64,000 nucleotides of DNA, from positions 20,373 to 84,372 of the forward strand of contig JAKAZZ010000003.1 of assembly GCA_021826315.1 (NCBI GenBank), given 5' to 3'. The position numbers and the translations under genes are program-made. Shown in pieces: positions 31,303 to 43,368 of the stretch. The notes under the pieces are model-generated. The model ran no database searches, was not told where the DNA came from, and was given only the letters and a program-made list of their open reading frames with translations. Each line of letters begins with the position of its first letter. Within the stretch, counting starts at the first letter, position 1. The stretch is from Actinomycetes bacterium. GTDB taxonomy: Bacteria; Actinomycetota; Acidimicrobiia; Acidimicrobiales; Acidimicrobiaceae.

Positions 31303-33429
31303 GTGCATTTGAAGAGTCCGAACGAAAAGATAGGTTCTGTACTTTCAGATCGTTTCGTCCTTATCGATATTGTTGGAGCGGGTGGCTCTGGTGTGGTTTA
31401 CCTTGCCCGTGACATGACCCTCGGTCGTAAGGTGGCAATAAAGCTACTGCACGAGGGGCTGAGCAACTATGCCACCTTTGCACGGCAATTCCATGCCGAG
31501 GCTAAGGCCGCTGCCTCACTCAACCATCCAAGTATTGTTAGGGTCTTTGACTCTGGGCAGAATGACTCTTCGCCGTATTTAGTCTTTGAGTTTCTATCTG
31601 GAGGGACCCTCAGAGCCCTCCTAGACCGTGACATAACCCTAGATCACTCCCAAGCATCTGTCGTGGCCCATGACATAGCTGCTGCCCTTGCATATGCGCA
31701 TCAAAAGGGATATGTCCATAGGGATATAAAGCCCTCCAATCTTCTCTTTGATGAAGATGGTCGAATCAGGGTTGCTGACTTTGGCATTGCAAGGGCTCTA
31801 GCTGCAGCTGCTTGGACCGAACCGGTTGGGGCAGTTGTCGGGACTGCTCGCTATGCTGCTCCAGAACAGATCTTTGGTGAATCTTCCAACCGTGCAAGCG
31901 ACATCTATTCGTTTGCCTTAGTTGTGGCCGAGTCGGTGACTGGCGTACCGCCATTCTTGGCAGATACCACATATGCCTCTGCGATGGCGAGAACCCATGG
32001 TGACTTTGAAGTACCCGAGTCCCTAGGTCCGCTACGTCCAATATTGCGCGAGATGTCGCGACTTGATCCGAGCAAGCGCATGACTGCCTCCGAGGCTGAA
32101 GAGGCCTTCGGCGAACTTTCGCGACTGCTCCCCCGTCACGCGAAGGTCGCGGTAAGCCATTACGTTGCCTCTAACTCGGTATTGGATCCCCCTACGGTAA
32201 TTGCTCCGTTGATTTCCGATATCGATCTTAAAAGTATCGAAGTAGCTGCGCCAATCGGACAAGACATGGCAGCTAGCAAGGGGATTGATGAGGCTACGGG
32301 ACAAATTGAACAAGCTTCTCCAGTCAAGGTTGATGACGATAGGACAATCCATGGCTTCGAAGTCGTTGAAGTAGTTGCGGGAAACCGTAGTAATCGTCTC
32401 CCATACGACCAGGACGACTCCTTTGTTCCTTACGATCATGCTCACGAAGAACCACTTCTAGACAAAGAGGCAGTTGACGAAGGCGAGATCTTTGAACCAT
32501 CGATCGATGGTGACGTGGAAGGCGCAGAGGGTAAAGAGAGTAGAAGGGGCAGGCTGATCGGTATCTTAGTAGCCCTCCTACTCGTAGCGGGTGGTGCTGG
32601 CGCCTACGCGTTGACGCTGGTAAATCGTCCTCCAACTTTGTATGGCGCTCCGAATGTCGTCTCGCTTACGTTGGCTCAGGCGAAGAGTTCAATCTCTCGC
32701 AGCCAACTCTCCATGGGGTCGGTTTCATATAGAAGCGACCCTTCCATTCCAAGTGGCTCGGTCATCTCTGAACGTCCATTCCCGGGTGCAAAGTTGAAGC
32801 AACACTCGCAGATATCTTTAGTAGTTTCAACGGGTCCTGCGCCAGTAAATGTCCCCAATGTTGTCGGTGCTTCACTTGAGGGGGCTGACTATACCTTGGT
32901 TACGGCGGGCCTAAGTTCAAATGTTTCGACCCAATACTCTGAAACTGTACCAAATGGATTTGTAATTTCGCAGACCCCCTCTTCGGGAACGCTGAAGATC
33001 GGATCGGTGGTCACAATAGTGGAGTCGAAGGGACCTCAACCGAGAACTGTCCCGAACTTGATCGGAGATAGCCAAAGTGCAGCTGATAGTGCGCTTAGTG
33101 GGATCGGGTTAGTGGCATCGTCGTCGACTGCTTACTCGGATACTGTTGCATCTGGTCAAGTGATATCGCAATCGGTGGCAGCTGGAAACATGGTTGCCCG
33201 TGGTACAACGGTTACATTCGTCGTCTCCCTTGGCCCACATCTTGTTGTAGTTCCTGACCTGACTACCGCGTCGCTAAATCAAGCTAAGACGACACTGGCT
33301 GGAGTTGGTCTCACTATAGGCAATATCTATGGGCCAAACGGAAATGTCATTGTCATATTTCAAAATCCAGCTGCTGGAACTTCGGTGAAGTTCGGCTCCA
33401 GTGTTGACGTCTACACGATCGCCAAGTAA
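31303..33429 (+). CDS. Ser/Thr protein kinase with C-terminal PASTA repeats
   Basis: GAGGSGVVYLARD; VHRDIKPSNLLFDEDGRIRVADFGIARA; one TM; about four PASTA repeats. Confidence 0.94.
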   Translation: MHLKSPNEKIGSVLSDRFVLIDIVGAGGSGVVYLARDMTLGRKVAIKLLHEGLSNYATFARQFHAEAKAAASLNHPSIVRVFDSGQNDSSPYLVFEFLSGGTLRALLDRDITLDHSQASVVAHDIAAALAYAHQKGYVHRDIKPSNLLFDEDGRIRVADFGIARALAAAAWTEPVGAVVGTARYAAPEQIFGESSNRASDIYSFALVVAESVTGVPPFLADTTYASAMARTHGDFEVPESLGPLRPILREMSRLDPSKRMTASEAEEAFGELSRLLPRHAKVAVSHYVASNSVLDPPTVIAPLISDIDLKSIEVAAPIGQDMAASKGIDEATGQIEQASPVKVDDDRTIHGFEVVEVVAGNRSNRLPYDQDDSFVPYDHAHEEPLLDKEAVDEGEIFEPSIDGDVEGAEGKESRRGRLIGILVALLLVAGGAGAYALTLVNRPPTLYGAPNVVSLTLAQAKSSISRSQLSMGSVSYRSDPSIPSGSVISERPFPGAKLKQHSQISLVVSTGPAPVNVPNVVGASLEGADYTLVTAGLSSNVSTQYSETVPNGFVISQTPSSGTLKIGSVVTIVESKGPQPRTVPNLIGDSQSAADSALSGIGLVASSSTAYSDTVASGQVISQSVAAGNMVARGTTVTFVVSLGPHLVVVPDLTTASLNQAKTTLAGVGLTIGNIYGPNGNVIVIFQNPAAGTSVKFGSSVDVYTIAK

Positions 33430-33440
33430 AAAGAACCAGC

Positions 33441-33860
33441 CTAAGCCGTGATCTCTTTCAGGAGATCGATCATCACTTGAGGATTTGACTCGCCAGGTGC
33501 GAATTGGCCTTGAAGAGCTACCAGTTTAGTGAAGTCGCCCGTGACCTTGATCTTTCCTTGCATAAAGGCGCTCATTGCTACTTGTGCGTCCATCTCAACA
33601 AAGATTGCTTTGGCGGTGTTGTAGTCGATGCGAATCGTGATATCCGCATCTTCTAGCTGTCCCATCTCGATGTCGACAAATCCACTCGTCGTGTCGATGT
33701 AGGTAGCTAACTCTCCGCCTCCGAAGGGTACTTCCGTGACGATTTGGTTCATACGAATAGAAGTATCAGTCGCTGGTATTCCGTTGGTGTCGACGTATTC
33801 TTTGCGCAACTCGCGAACTTTATCGATCCACTCTGTTGATAAAAAAGGGTACTTGTCCAA
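33441..33860 (-). CDS. SCP2 sterol-binding domain protein
   Basis: ADITIRIDYNTAKAIFVEMDAQVAMSAFMQGKIKVTGDFTKLVALQGQF. Confidence 0.78.
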   Translation of the reverse strand: MDKYPFLSTEWIDKVRELRKEYVDTNGIPATDTSIRMNQIVTEVPFGGGELATYIDTTSGFVDIEMGQLEDADITIRIDYNTAKAIFVEMDAQVAMSAFMQGKIKVTGDFTKLVALQGQFAPGESNPQVMIDLLKEITA

Positions 33861-33925
33861 CTAAATCGCCTTCCTAATCTAGCTTTAGACTACCGTTCAA
33901 AATGGAAGTAGTTGCAGGCATAGTA

Positions 33926-33966
33926 GCAAATGATCCAAGGGCGAGACTCACCTTGAGATCATTTGC
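33926..33966. promoter_or_regulatory. Inverted repeat in the intergenic region between the divergent SCP2 and hydrolase genes
   Basis: GCAAATGATC (33926-33935) and GATCATTTGC (33957-33966) are perfect 10-bp arms with inner CAAGG/CCTTG; a further TCATTTGC lies at 34000-34007. Confidence 0.6.
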
Positions 33967-34048
33967 AAGCTCCGAGGGTGCAAAAGTTACCTTATGGAGT
34001 CATTTGCTGCTACGATTCGATTTAAGTCGCCAAATAAAAGGAGCAACA

Positions 34049-34807
34049 TTGAGTTTTTCGGCACCGACAGACCTGCGAAGTGAAGTGTCGTATATCGAGG
34101 GCACACGACCTTTCCCGATCCTCTTTATTCACGGATATACAGGTACGCCACAGACACTTTATCCTCAGTATCTCCGGGCAGCGGAAGAGGGATTTAGCTT
34201 TGAGGTCCCCCTTCTGCCAGGGCATGGAACCACAATCGAGGAGATGGTCGAGACTCGTTTTTCCGACTATGTCGAGAAGGTTAGCCAAGTTGCTGGTGAA
34301 CTCATCGCAAAGTACGGTTCAATCTTTGTGGTCGGAATTTCAATGGGTGGTGCGCTCTCTATTGACTTGGCCTTGAAGCGGCCAAGTCAAATACGAGCCA
34401 TGGTTCTAATCAATCCTCTTATTGCACCACCGGCACCATCATTTTTGGAGATGCTTGACCAGGGAATTGAATCTGGCGTTGAGATCTTTCCAGGAGTCGG
34501 ATCGGACATCAAAGATCCTGAAGTAAAGGAAGCATCGTATGGGGGATCACCCCTTCGCGCTGCAAAATCGATGTTTGCAGCGACCGTCGAACTCGCTCCA
34601 CAGGTTGAGAAGCTAGAGATGCCAATACTGCTCTTCAACTCAGTCGATGACCATGTAGTCTCTCCCGACTCCGGCGAGTTGCTTGTAGCGAAGTGTAAAA
34701 ATATCGAGCAGGTTATTCTGAAGAACTCGTTCCACGTCGCAACCTTGGACTTCGACAAAGAGGTCATTTCGGATGGGATGATCTCGTTTTTCGACTCTTT
34801 GCAGTAA
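34049..34807 (+). CDS. Alpha/beta hydrolase (carboxylesterase / monoacylglycerol lipase-like)
   Basis: ILFIHGYTGTPQTLYPQ; VVGISMGGALSIDLAL; VDDHVVSP. TTG at 34049 preceded by AAGGAG; the ORF-track start at 33902 falls in the inverted-repeat region. Confidence 0.8.
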   Translation: MSFSAPTDLRSEVSYIEGTRPFPILFIHGYTGTPQTLYPQYLRAAEEGFSFEVPLLPGHGTTIEEMVETRFSDYVEKVSQVAGELIAKYGSIFVVGISMGGALSIDLALKRPSQIRAMVLINPLIAPPAPSFLEMLDQGIESGVEIFPGVGSDIKDPEVKEASYGGSPLRAAKSMFAATVELAPQVEKLEMPILLFNSVDDHVVSPDSGELLVAKCKNIEQVILKNSFHVATLDFDKEVISDGMISFFDSLQ

Positions 34808-34859
34808 GACAGTACAAGCCCTGGCTTTGGTAAGTCGCTAGTTGAAATAGGCTATTGGC

Positions 34860-35162
34860 ATGTCCAACGACGATATTTCTATTGAAACAACGCGCCATAT
34901 TGCATATCTCGCGCGCCTCGCTCTCGACGAAAGTGAAGTGCGCGAATACGCAGGGCAACTTTCGGCGATCCTTGAGCACGCCGAGGATATTGCATCACTT
35001 GATTTAGATGGCGTAGCTCCAATGCGCCACACGCTCTCTGTCGTCAACATCATGCGTGACGACGAGGTGCGCCCTTCGCTCGACCGTGAGGAAGTTCTGG
35101 CATCAGCCCCAGATGCCCAAGCGTCGATGTTTTTGGTTCCAAAGATCGTAGGTGAAGAGTAA
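34860..35162 (+). CDS. gatC: Asp-tRNA(Asn)/Glu-tRNA(Gln) amidotransferase subunit GatC
   Basis: AYLARLALDESEVREYAGQLSAILEHAEDIASLDLDGVAPM; directly upstream of gatA. Confidence 0.93.
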   Translation: MSNDDISIETTRHIAYLARLALDESEVREYAGQLSAILEHAEDIASLDLDGVAPMRHTLSVVNIMRDDEVRPSLDREEVLASAPDAQASMFLVPKIVGEE

Positions 35163-36632
35163 GTGAGTGACGCACAGTTCGTCGAAATGAGTGCTGTCGA
35201 CATAGCGGCGGGAGTACGTTCGGGAGCGTTTAGCGCCGTGGAGGTTGTGACCGCACATCTCAAGCAGATTGAAAGTTACGACCATGAGGTCAAGGCTTTT
35301 GTAACGCAGATGAGCGATCGAGCCCTAGAGGCCGCGAGGGCGGTGGACGAAAAGAGGGCACGGGGTGAAGAACTCGGTGCCCTAGCAGGGGTCCCAGTCG
35401 CACTCAAGGACAATATGGCATATAGAGGAGTGGAAACTACCTGCTCATCCAAGATTCTTAGAGGCTGGATCCCCCCATACACTGCGACCGTTGTGGAGCG
35501 TCTTGAAGCCGCGGGAGCAATAGCTATCGGTAAGACAAACCTTGATGAGTTTGCGATGGGCTCGTCCACTGAAAACTCAGCTTTTTTCCCAACTCGAAAT
35601 CCAATTGATTTGAACCGCGTCCCCGGAGGATCCTCAGGCGGAAGCGCAGCTAGCGTTGCAGCTCGCTTTGCTCCGATTGCAATTGGCTCTGATACTGGTG
35701 GATCGATACGTCAGCCGGCGTCGCTCTGTGGAGTGGTTGGTGTTAAGCCAACTTATGGCTTGGTATCGCGCTATGGGCTTATCGCTTTTGCCTCTTCACT
35801 CGATCAAATCGGCCCCTTTGCTCGGAGCGTCGAAGACTCCTCGCTCGTCCTAGATGTCATATCTGGCCACGACGAGCGTGATTCGACCTCGTTATCTGGC
35901 CGTAGCTATGACCATCAAGCGAGCGACGGTGGCATCGAAGGGTTGAGGGTTGGTGTGATCACCGAGATGATGGATGGTCTATCGGATAGTGTCAACAAGG
36001 CTCTAGCTCAGGCCATTGAGTCACTTCGCTCGATGGGCGCTCTCGTAGATGAAGTTTCGGTTCCTGCGGCGAAGTTTGGCCTCACGGCTTACTACTTGAT
36101 AGCTCCAGCTGAAGCATCCTCCAACTTGGCCCGGTTTGACGGCGTACGCTACGGTCTACGGGTTGAAGGCAAGGATATGAACGAGACCTACGAATTGACT
36201 CGTGGTCAAGGTTTTGGCCCTGAGGTAAAGAGACGCATCATGCTCGGTACTTACGCACTTTCAGCGGGGTACTACGACGCTCTCTACGGAAAGGCCCAAA
36301 AGGTCCGCACGCTAATTGCAAACGACTTTGACGCAGCATATTCAAATTACGACGTTCTCATTTCGGCAACATCGCCAACGGTAGCCTTCGAATTCAATGC
36401 CAAGAGCGATCCTTTGTCGATGTATATGTCCGACGTTTGTACTATTCCTTCAAATTTGGCAGGCCACCCAGCCATGAGTGTTCCGTTCGCCGGTGACGAA
36501 GATGGTCTTCCCATTGGGATTCAAGTTCTTGCCCCTTCGTTTGGCGAGAGCGTAATGTTCAAAGTTGCCTCAGCGCTTGAGGCGGCGGCAAAGTATCGAG
36601 CGGTCCCACAGTGGGCTAGTACAGAAAAGTAG
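35163..36632 (+). CDS. gatA: Asp-tRNA(Asn)/Glu-tRNA(Gln) amidotransferase subunit GatA
   Basis: [53 protein letters not shown] amidase signature. Confidence 0.97.
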   Translation: MSDAQFVEMSAVDIAAGVRSGAFSAVEVVTAHLKQIESYDHEVKAFVTQMSDRALEAARAVDEKRARGEELGALAGVPVALKDNMAYRGVETTCSSKILRGWIPPYTATVVERLEAAGAIAIGKTNLDEFAMGSSTENSAFFPTRNPIDLNRVPGGSSGGSAASVAARFAPIAIGSDTGGSIRQPASLCGVVGVKPTYGLVSRYGLIAFASSLDQIGPFARSVEDSSLVLDVISGHDERDSTSLSGRSYDHQASDGGIEGLRVGVITEMMDGLSDSVNKALAQAIESLRSMGALVDEVSVPAAKFGLTAYYLIAPAEASSNLARFDGVRYGLRVEGKDMNETYELTRGQGFGPEVKRRIMLGTYALSAGYYDALYGKAQKVRTLIANDFDAAYSNYDVLISATSPTVAFEFNAKSDPLSMYMSDVCTIPSNLAGHPAMSVPFAGDEDGLPIGIQVLAPSFGESVMFKVASALEAAAKYRAVPQWASTEK

Positions 36633-36643
36633 GGAGGTGTCAT

Positions 36644-38107
36644 ATGTCTTTGGAAGATAATTACTTAATTACAGTTGGCCTTGAGGTCCACACTGAGCTC
36701 AGGACCAAGACGAAGTTGTTTTGCGGCTGCGCTAATGAGTTTGGCGCCGAGCCAAATACGAATACGTGTCCCGTTTGCCTGGGACTACCAGGTTCTCTTC
36801 CCGTAGTTAACCGCAAGGCTGTTGAGTACGCGATGCGCATTGGCACCGCTCTAAATTGCGAAATCAAACACTCTGTGTTTCACCGCAAGAATTACTTCTA
36901 CCCTGATATGCCCAAGGACTACCAGGTGACTCAGTACGATGAACCGACTTGTATCAATGGCTACATTGAGTTGCCGATAACGGGCAAGGTCGTCAACATC
37001 GTTAGGGCGCACATAGAAGAAGATACCGGTAAGAGTACCCATATAGGAACCAGCGGAAGAATCACCGGCGCCGACTATTCGCTCGTTGACTACAACCGCT
37101 CTGGCATACCTTTAGTTGAGATCGTATCTGCGCCCGATATGGTGAGTGGCGAAGAGGCCCGTGAGTACGTCAGTGAGCTTCGCTCCATCCTTGTAGCAAC
37201 AGGAGCTACCGATGGGAAGATGGAAGAGGGTTCTCTTAGGGTTGACGCCAACGTGTCGGTGCGAAAAGTAGGAACCGACGAACTCGGAACGCGCTGCGAG
37301 ATTAAAAATTTGAACTCGTTGAGGTCTCTGGTTCGAGCGATAACCTATGAAGCCCGAAGGCAGATGGAGATCGTCGATGGCGGTGGCAAGGTAACCCAAG
37401 AGACTCGCCACTGGAATGAAGATCTCGGCCGGACATCTTCGCTTCGATCAAAAGAAGAGGCATACGATTACAGGTACTTCCCTGAGCCAGATCTATCTCC
37501 GCTTGACCCCTCCGTTGAAGAGATTGAGGCCATCAAGGCCAACTTGGGGGCCTTACCTCCAAAAAGGCGAGCAGCGTTGGTGGAGCTTGTTGGCGATTCC
37601 CCCTCTAAATCTGAGATTGAACAGATTCAAACTGTAATCAACTTTGATCTAGATGACTTGATTTTCGCAGGGATCGAAAAAGGGGTGCCCGCTAAGTTAT
37701 CCCTCGCCCGTTGTGCAAATGAGGTCGCGGGACTCATCACTGGTCTCGATGAATCGTACCTAGTTCCGAGCGAAAAACTCCTTGAGGTTCTCGTGAAAGA
37801 GTCGCTGGGTGAGTTGACCCCGACTCAGTCCAAGGCAGTCCTAGCGCGAGTTGTGGCGGACCGCGCCATTGATGTTGCTGCTTTGATTGCTGAGCTTGGG
37901 TTCGTTGCCTCCTCTAGTGACGAGATGGATTCGTTGGTAGGCGAGATCATCGCGGAGTCTCCAAGTGAATGGGAGCGCTACCTTAGTGGTGAAGACCAAC
38001 TAGCCGGTTTCTTTGTAGGAAAAGCAATGAAGAAGTCGGGCGGCAAGGCAAATGGTAAGTTGGTATCAAAGTCATTGAATGATCGACGTAGCCAAATTCA
38101 AGGGTAG
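36644..38107 (+). CDS. gatB: Asp-tRNA(Asn)/Glu-tRNA(Gln) amidotransferase subunit GatB
   Basis: VGLEVHTELRTKTKLFCGCANEFGAEPNTNTCPVCLGLPGSLPVVN. Confidence 0.97.
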   Translation: MSLEDNYLITVGLEVHTELRTKTKLFCGCANEFGAEPNTNTCPVCLGLPGSLPVVNRKAVEYAMRIGTALNCEIKHSVFHRKNYFYPDMPKDYQVTQYDEPTCINGYIELPITGKVVNIVRAHIEEDTGKSTHIGTSGRITGADYSLVDYNRSGIPLVEIVSAPDMVSGEEAREYVSELRSILVATGATDGKMEEGSLRVDANVSVRKVGTDELGTRCEIKNLNSLRSLVRAITYEARRQMEIVDGGGKVTQETRHWNEDLGRTSSLRSKEEAYDYRYFPEPDLSPLDPSVEEIEAIKANLGALPPKRRAALVELVGDSPSKSEIEQIQTVINFDLDDLIFAGIEKGVPAKLSLARCANEVAGLITGLDESYLVPSEKLLEVLVKESLGELTPTQSKAVLARVVADRAIDVAALIAELGFVASSSDEMDSLVGEIIAESPSEWERYLSGEDQLAGFFVGKAMKKSGGKANGKLVSKSLNDRRSQIQG

Positions 38108-38140
38108 TTTCGAAGATTATTTTTCAAAAAGGAGTTTCTC

Positions 38141-39820
38141 GTGTCTGATATGAAACCACGATCCGGCGACGTAACCGATGGTTTTCGTCGCGCACCAGCT
38201 AGGGCGATGCTCCGAGCGGTTGGAATGAACGATGGAGATTGGACCAAGTCTCAAATCGGTGTTGCCTCATCATGGAATGAAGTTACACCTTGCAATATGC
38301 CACTTGATGTCTTGGCCAAGAAGTCGAAAGAAGGCGTCTTCGCAAGTGGCGGCTTTCCTTTGATGTTCAACACGATCGCCGTCTCTGATGGAATTTCAAT
38401 GGGCCATGAGGGAATGCACGCGAGCTTGGTTTCGCGTGAAATAATCGCTGACAGCGTTGAGACCGTCATGCACGCTGAGCGCTTTGACGGACTAGTCGCC
38501 TTAGCGGGATGCGATAAGAGCCTTCCCGGCATGCTCATGGCAGCGGCTCGTCTTGATCTGCCGGCGGTGTTCCTCTACGGTGGTTCGATTATGCCAGGTA
38601 ATCACCGAGGAGAGGCCATTGACATCGTCTCTGTATTCGAGGCGGTAGGTGCACGCGCCGCAGGTACCCTCAGTGACGAGGAGTTGTCGTTGATTGAGCG
38701 TGAAGCCTGCCCGACAATCGGATCATGCGCTGGAATGTTCACTGCCAATACAATGGCCTCAGCCGCTGAAGCCCTGGGAATGGCGCTACCGGGATCATCG
38801 TCTGCACCAGCTGTTGATGTGCGACGAATGGATTACGCCTTCCAATCCGGCCAGGCCGTTATGAAGCTCCTTGAATTGGGTATTCGTCCACGTCAGATCT
38901 TGACCAAGGCTGCATTTGAAAATGCAATCGCAGTGGTTATGGCTCTCGGTGGTTCGACGAATGCCGTCTTGCACTTGCTCGCAATTGCTCATGAGGCCCA
39001 CGTTGAGTTAGACCTCGATGACTTCAATCGCGTAGCTGCCAGAACGCCTCATTTGGCAGATACCAAGCCCCACGGCAAGTATCACATGAGCGACGTAGAT
39101 CGAATCGGCGGAGTCCCTGTCGTTATGGCCCACCTGCTTGAGGCTGGACTTATCGATGGTGAGTGCATGACTGTAACTGGTAAAACCGTTGCGGAGAACC
39201 TAGCTATTATCAATCCTCCTAAGCCTGACGGTGATGTAATTCATCCACTTTCTGCTCCTATTCATGAGATAGGAGGGATTGCTGTATTGCGAGGCTCTCT
39301 CGCTCCTAAGGGTGCGGTTGTAAAGGTCGCGGGAATCGACCAGTACTCTTTCGATGGTACTGCCAGAGTCTTCGATGGCGAAGAGAAGGCGCTTGATGCC
39401 ATCTTGGCCGGTGAGATTCAGCCAAATACGGTTGTAGTTATTCGCTATGAGGGCCCTAAGGGTGGACCTGGCATGCGTGAGATGCTCGCGGTAACGGGTG
39501 CAATGAAGGGAGCAGGTCGCGGAAGTGACTGCGCACTCATCACCGACGGTCGTTTCTCCGGCGGTACACACGGATTTTCGATTGGCCACGTGGCGCCGGA
39601 AGCAGTCGATTTAGGACCTATCGCGGCGGTACGCGATGGTGACCGTATCACTATCGACGTTCGAGATAAGTCAATCGATCTTCGCGTTGATCCAGAAGAG
39701 ATCGCAAGGCGACTCTCCGAAGTCAAGACTCCGCCACCCCGTTATGGGTCTGGCGTTTTGGCAAAGTATGCGAAGTTGGTTCAAGGGGCAGAAATCGGCG
39801 CCGTTACGAATGCTTTTTAG
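38141..39820 (+). CDS. ilvD: Dihydroxy-acid dehydratase
   Basis: [64 protein letters not shown]. Confidence 0.97.
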   Translation: MSDMKPRSGDVTDGFRRAPARAMLRAVGMNDGDWTKSQIGVASSWNEVTPCNMPLDVLAKKSKEGVFASGGFPLMFNTIAVSDGISMGHEGMHASLVSREIIADSVETVMHAERFDGLVALAGCDKSLPGMLMAAARLDLPAVFLYGGSIMPGNHRGEAIDIVSVFEAVGARAAGTLSDEELSLIEREACPTIGSCAGMFTANTMASAAEALGMALPGSSSAPAVDVRRMDYAFQSGQAVMKLLELGIRPRQILTKAAFENAIAVVMALGGSTNAVLHLLAIAHEAHVELDLDDFNRVAARTPHLADTKPHGKYHMSDVDRIGGVPVVMAHLLEAGLIDGECMTVTGKTVAENLAIINPPKPDGDVIHPLSAPIHEIGGIAVLRGSLAPKGAVVKVAGIDQYSFDGTARVFDGEEKALDAILAGEIQPNTVVVIRYEGPKGGPGMREMLAVTGAMKGAGRGSDCALITDGRFSGGTHGFSIGHVAPEAVDLGPIAAVRDGDRITIDVRDKSIDLRVDPEEIARRLSEVKTPPPRYGSGVLAKYAKLVQGAEIGAVTNAF

Positions 39821-39839
39821 TCTTCTATAAGGTTGGCGA

Positions 39840-39868
39840 TTGCAATAGCGGTCAAAGTCAATTATTGT
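39840..39868 (+). promoter_or_regulatory. Candidate promoter of the ilvB leader transcript
   Basis: TTGCAA (39840-39845), 17-bp spacer, TATTGT (39863-39868), 8 nt before the leader GTG at 39876. Confidence 0.4.
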
Positions 39869-39875
39869 TGAAGGT

Positions 39876-39923
39876 GTGAAAAGTTTTGTCTCGACCATTG
39901 TCGTAGTACTAGTAGTTATGTAG
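39876..39923 (+). CDS. Putative ilvBNC leader peptide MKSFVSTIVVVLVVM
   Basis: GTG AAA AGT TTT GTC TCG ACC ATT GTC GTA GTA CTA GTA GTT ATG TAG: 8 of 15 residues are Val/Ile/Leu; followed by two strong hairpins, the second with a U-tract, upstream of ilvB. Not in the ORF track. Confidence 0.75.
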   Translation: MKSFVSTIVVVLVVM

Positions 39924-39957
39924 CGCCTCGAGAGGCTTCTCTCGGGCGCGCTACACG

Positions 39958-39982
39958 AACCTCCCAAATGGGAGGTTTTTTT
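39958..39982 (+). terminator. Rho-independent attenuator terminator before ilvB
   Basis: AACCTCCC-AAAT-GGGAGGTT followed by a run of T. Confidence 0.85.
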
Positions 39983-40032
39983 GTATTTCACGACAATCGA
40001 AAAGCAATTGCAGTTGTTTAGGAGTGGCTCAC

Positions 40033-41754
40033 ATGAGGATTACAGGCGCGCAAGCATTAGTAAAAAGCCTCGAGATGCAGGGCGTGGATGTAGTTTTTGG
40101 ATTGCCCGGCGGTGCTATTTTGCCTGTCTACGATCCGATCATAGATTCACCGATTCGTCACATCTTGGTCAGGCACGAACAAGGTGCCGGTCACATGGCA
40201 GAAGGCTATGCGCAGGCTACCAACAAACCTGGAGTTGCGATAGTCACATCTGGTCCTGCCGCTACAAATATTGTGACGGCACTAGCTGATGCTTATATGG
40301 ACTCGATTCCGATAGTGGTAATTACTGGTCAGGTCGCGACGTCCTCGATTGGAACTGACGCATTCCAAGAGGCTGATACCACCGGCATCACCATGAGTAT
40401 CACTAAGCACAATTGGCTCATCAAGGATGCATCCGAGATACCTCAAGTTGTAAAAGAGGCCTTCCACGTCGCTACCACTGGACGTCCCGGTCCGGTTCTG
40501 ATCGATCTTCCGAAGGATGTGTCGAACCAGATGATGGACTGGTATTGGCCTGATAGCGTCGATCTTCCAGGGTATAAGCCCAATGTAAAGGGTCATCCAC
40601 GTTCAATATCAGCAGCTGCCAAGCTGATCAAGGAAGCCAAGAAGCCCGTCTTCTACATCGGTGGTGGCGTTATTCGATCCGGAGCATCTGCTGCCCTCAA
40701 GACTCTCGTCGAAAAGTGCAATATTCCAGTCGTGACCACTTTGATGGGTAGAGGGGCATTCCCCGACGATCACCCCCTATGCCTCGGAATGCCAGGTATG
40801 CATGGAACGTATACGGCTATCACGGCAATGCAAAAGTCTGACCTCTTGATTACCCTCGGTGCTCGCTTTGATGACCGTGTTACCGGGAAGGTCTCAGGAT
40901 TTGCTCCTGAAGCCAAAATTATCCACGTTGATATTGACCCAGCCGAGCTTGGAAAGGTCCGACGTGCTGATGTTCCGATAGTCGGGGACGTGAAACTCGT
41001 TATTGAAGAGTTGATTGAGGCCCTCGACAAGGGTGAGGCCGGGGAGTTGGACTACTCGATCACTCAAGAGTGGCACGATCAAGTAAAGAAGTGGCAAGAA
41101 GATTTCCCCCTCCGTTACGAGGAGGATCCAAAAGATGGTTCGCTCAAGCCACAGTATGTAGTTGAATGCCTTTCGAAACTTGCACCTGAGGGAACGATTT
41201 TGGCCTCGGGAGTTGGGCAACACCAGATGTGGGGCTCTCAATTTTGGCACTTCAACGATGCCAATACGTGGATTAATTCGGGTGGATTGGGGACTATGGG
41301 ATTTGCTATCCCTGCAGCAATCGGAGCCAAGGTAGGCCGTCCAGACAAGATGGTTTGGGCAGTTGATGGTGATGGGTGTTTCCAAATGACCGCTCAGGAG
41401 TTAGTTACAGCATCGGCTGAGCGCATCCCAGTCAAGATTGCGCTTCTGAACAACGCTTACCTTGGAATGGTTCGCCAATGGCAAGAGATGTTCTACGAGG
41501 AGCGATACTCTGAGGTCTACCTTTCACCTGATCTACCTGATTATGTGAAGTGGGCCGAGGCCATGGGATGTGTTGCATTTAGGGTAGAGACGCCAGAAGA
41601 TGTGATCCCTACGATTGAAAAGGCAAATCAGATAAATGACCGCTCGGTCGTAATTGAATTTAGGACCGACTGGCGCGAGAAGGTATTCCCAATGGTTCCA
41701 TCTGGAGCAACCAATGATGAAGTGGTCCTAGGACCGATGTTTGAGGGACGATAA
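40033..41754 (+). CDS. ilvB: Acetolactate synthase large subunit
   Basis: ThDP-enzyme motifs (VFGLPGGAILPVYD, RHEQGAGHMAEGYAQAT, GDGCFQMTAQEL). ATG at 40033 preceded by GGAG; ORF track opens at GTG 40024. Confidence 0.96.
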   Translation: MRITGAQALVKSLEMQGVDVVFGLPGGAILPVYDPIIDSPIRHILVRHEQGAGHMAEGYAQATNKPGVAIVTSGPAATNIVTALADAYMDSIPIVVITGQVATSSIGTDAFQEADTTGITMSITKHNWLIKDASEIPQVVKEAFHVATTGRPGPVLIDLPKDVSNQMMDWYWPDSVDLPGYKPNVKGHPRSISAAAKLIKEAKKPVFYIGGGVIRSGASAALKTLVEKCNIPVVTTLMGRGAFPDDHPLCLGMPGMHGTYTAITAMQKSDLLITLGARFDDRVTGKVSGFAPEAKIIHVDIDPAELGKVRRADVPIVGDVKLVIEELIEALDKGEAGELDYSITQEWHDQVKKWQEDFPLRYEEDPKDGSLKPQYVVECLSKLAPEGTILASGVGQHQMWGSQFWHFNDANTWINSGGLGTMGFAIPAAIGAKVGRPDKMVWAVDGDGCFQMTAQELVTASAERIPVKIALLNNAYLGMVRQWQEMFYEERYSEVYLSPDLPDYVKWAEAMGCVAFRVETPEDVIPTIEKANQINDRSVVIEFRTDWREKVFPMVPSGATNDEVVLGPMFEGR

Positions 41755-41756
41755 CA

Positions 41757-43368
<1,612 letters not shown>

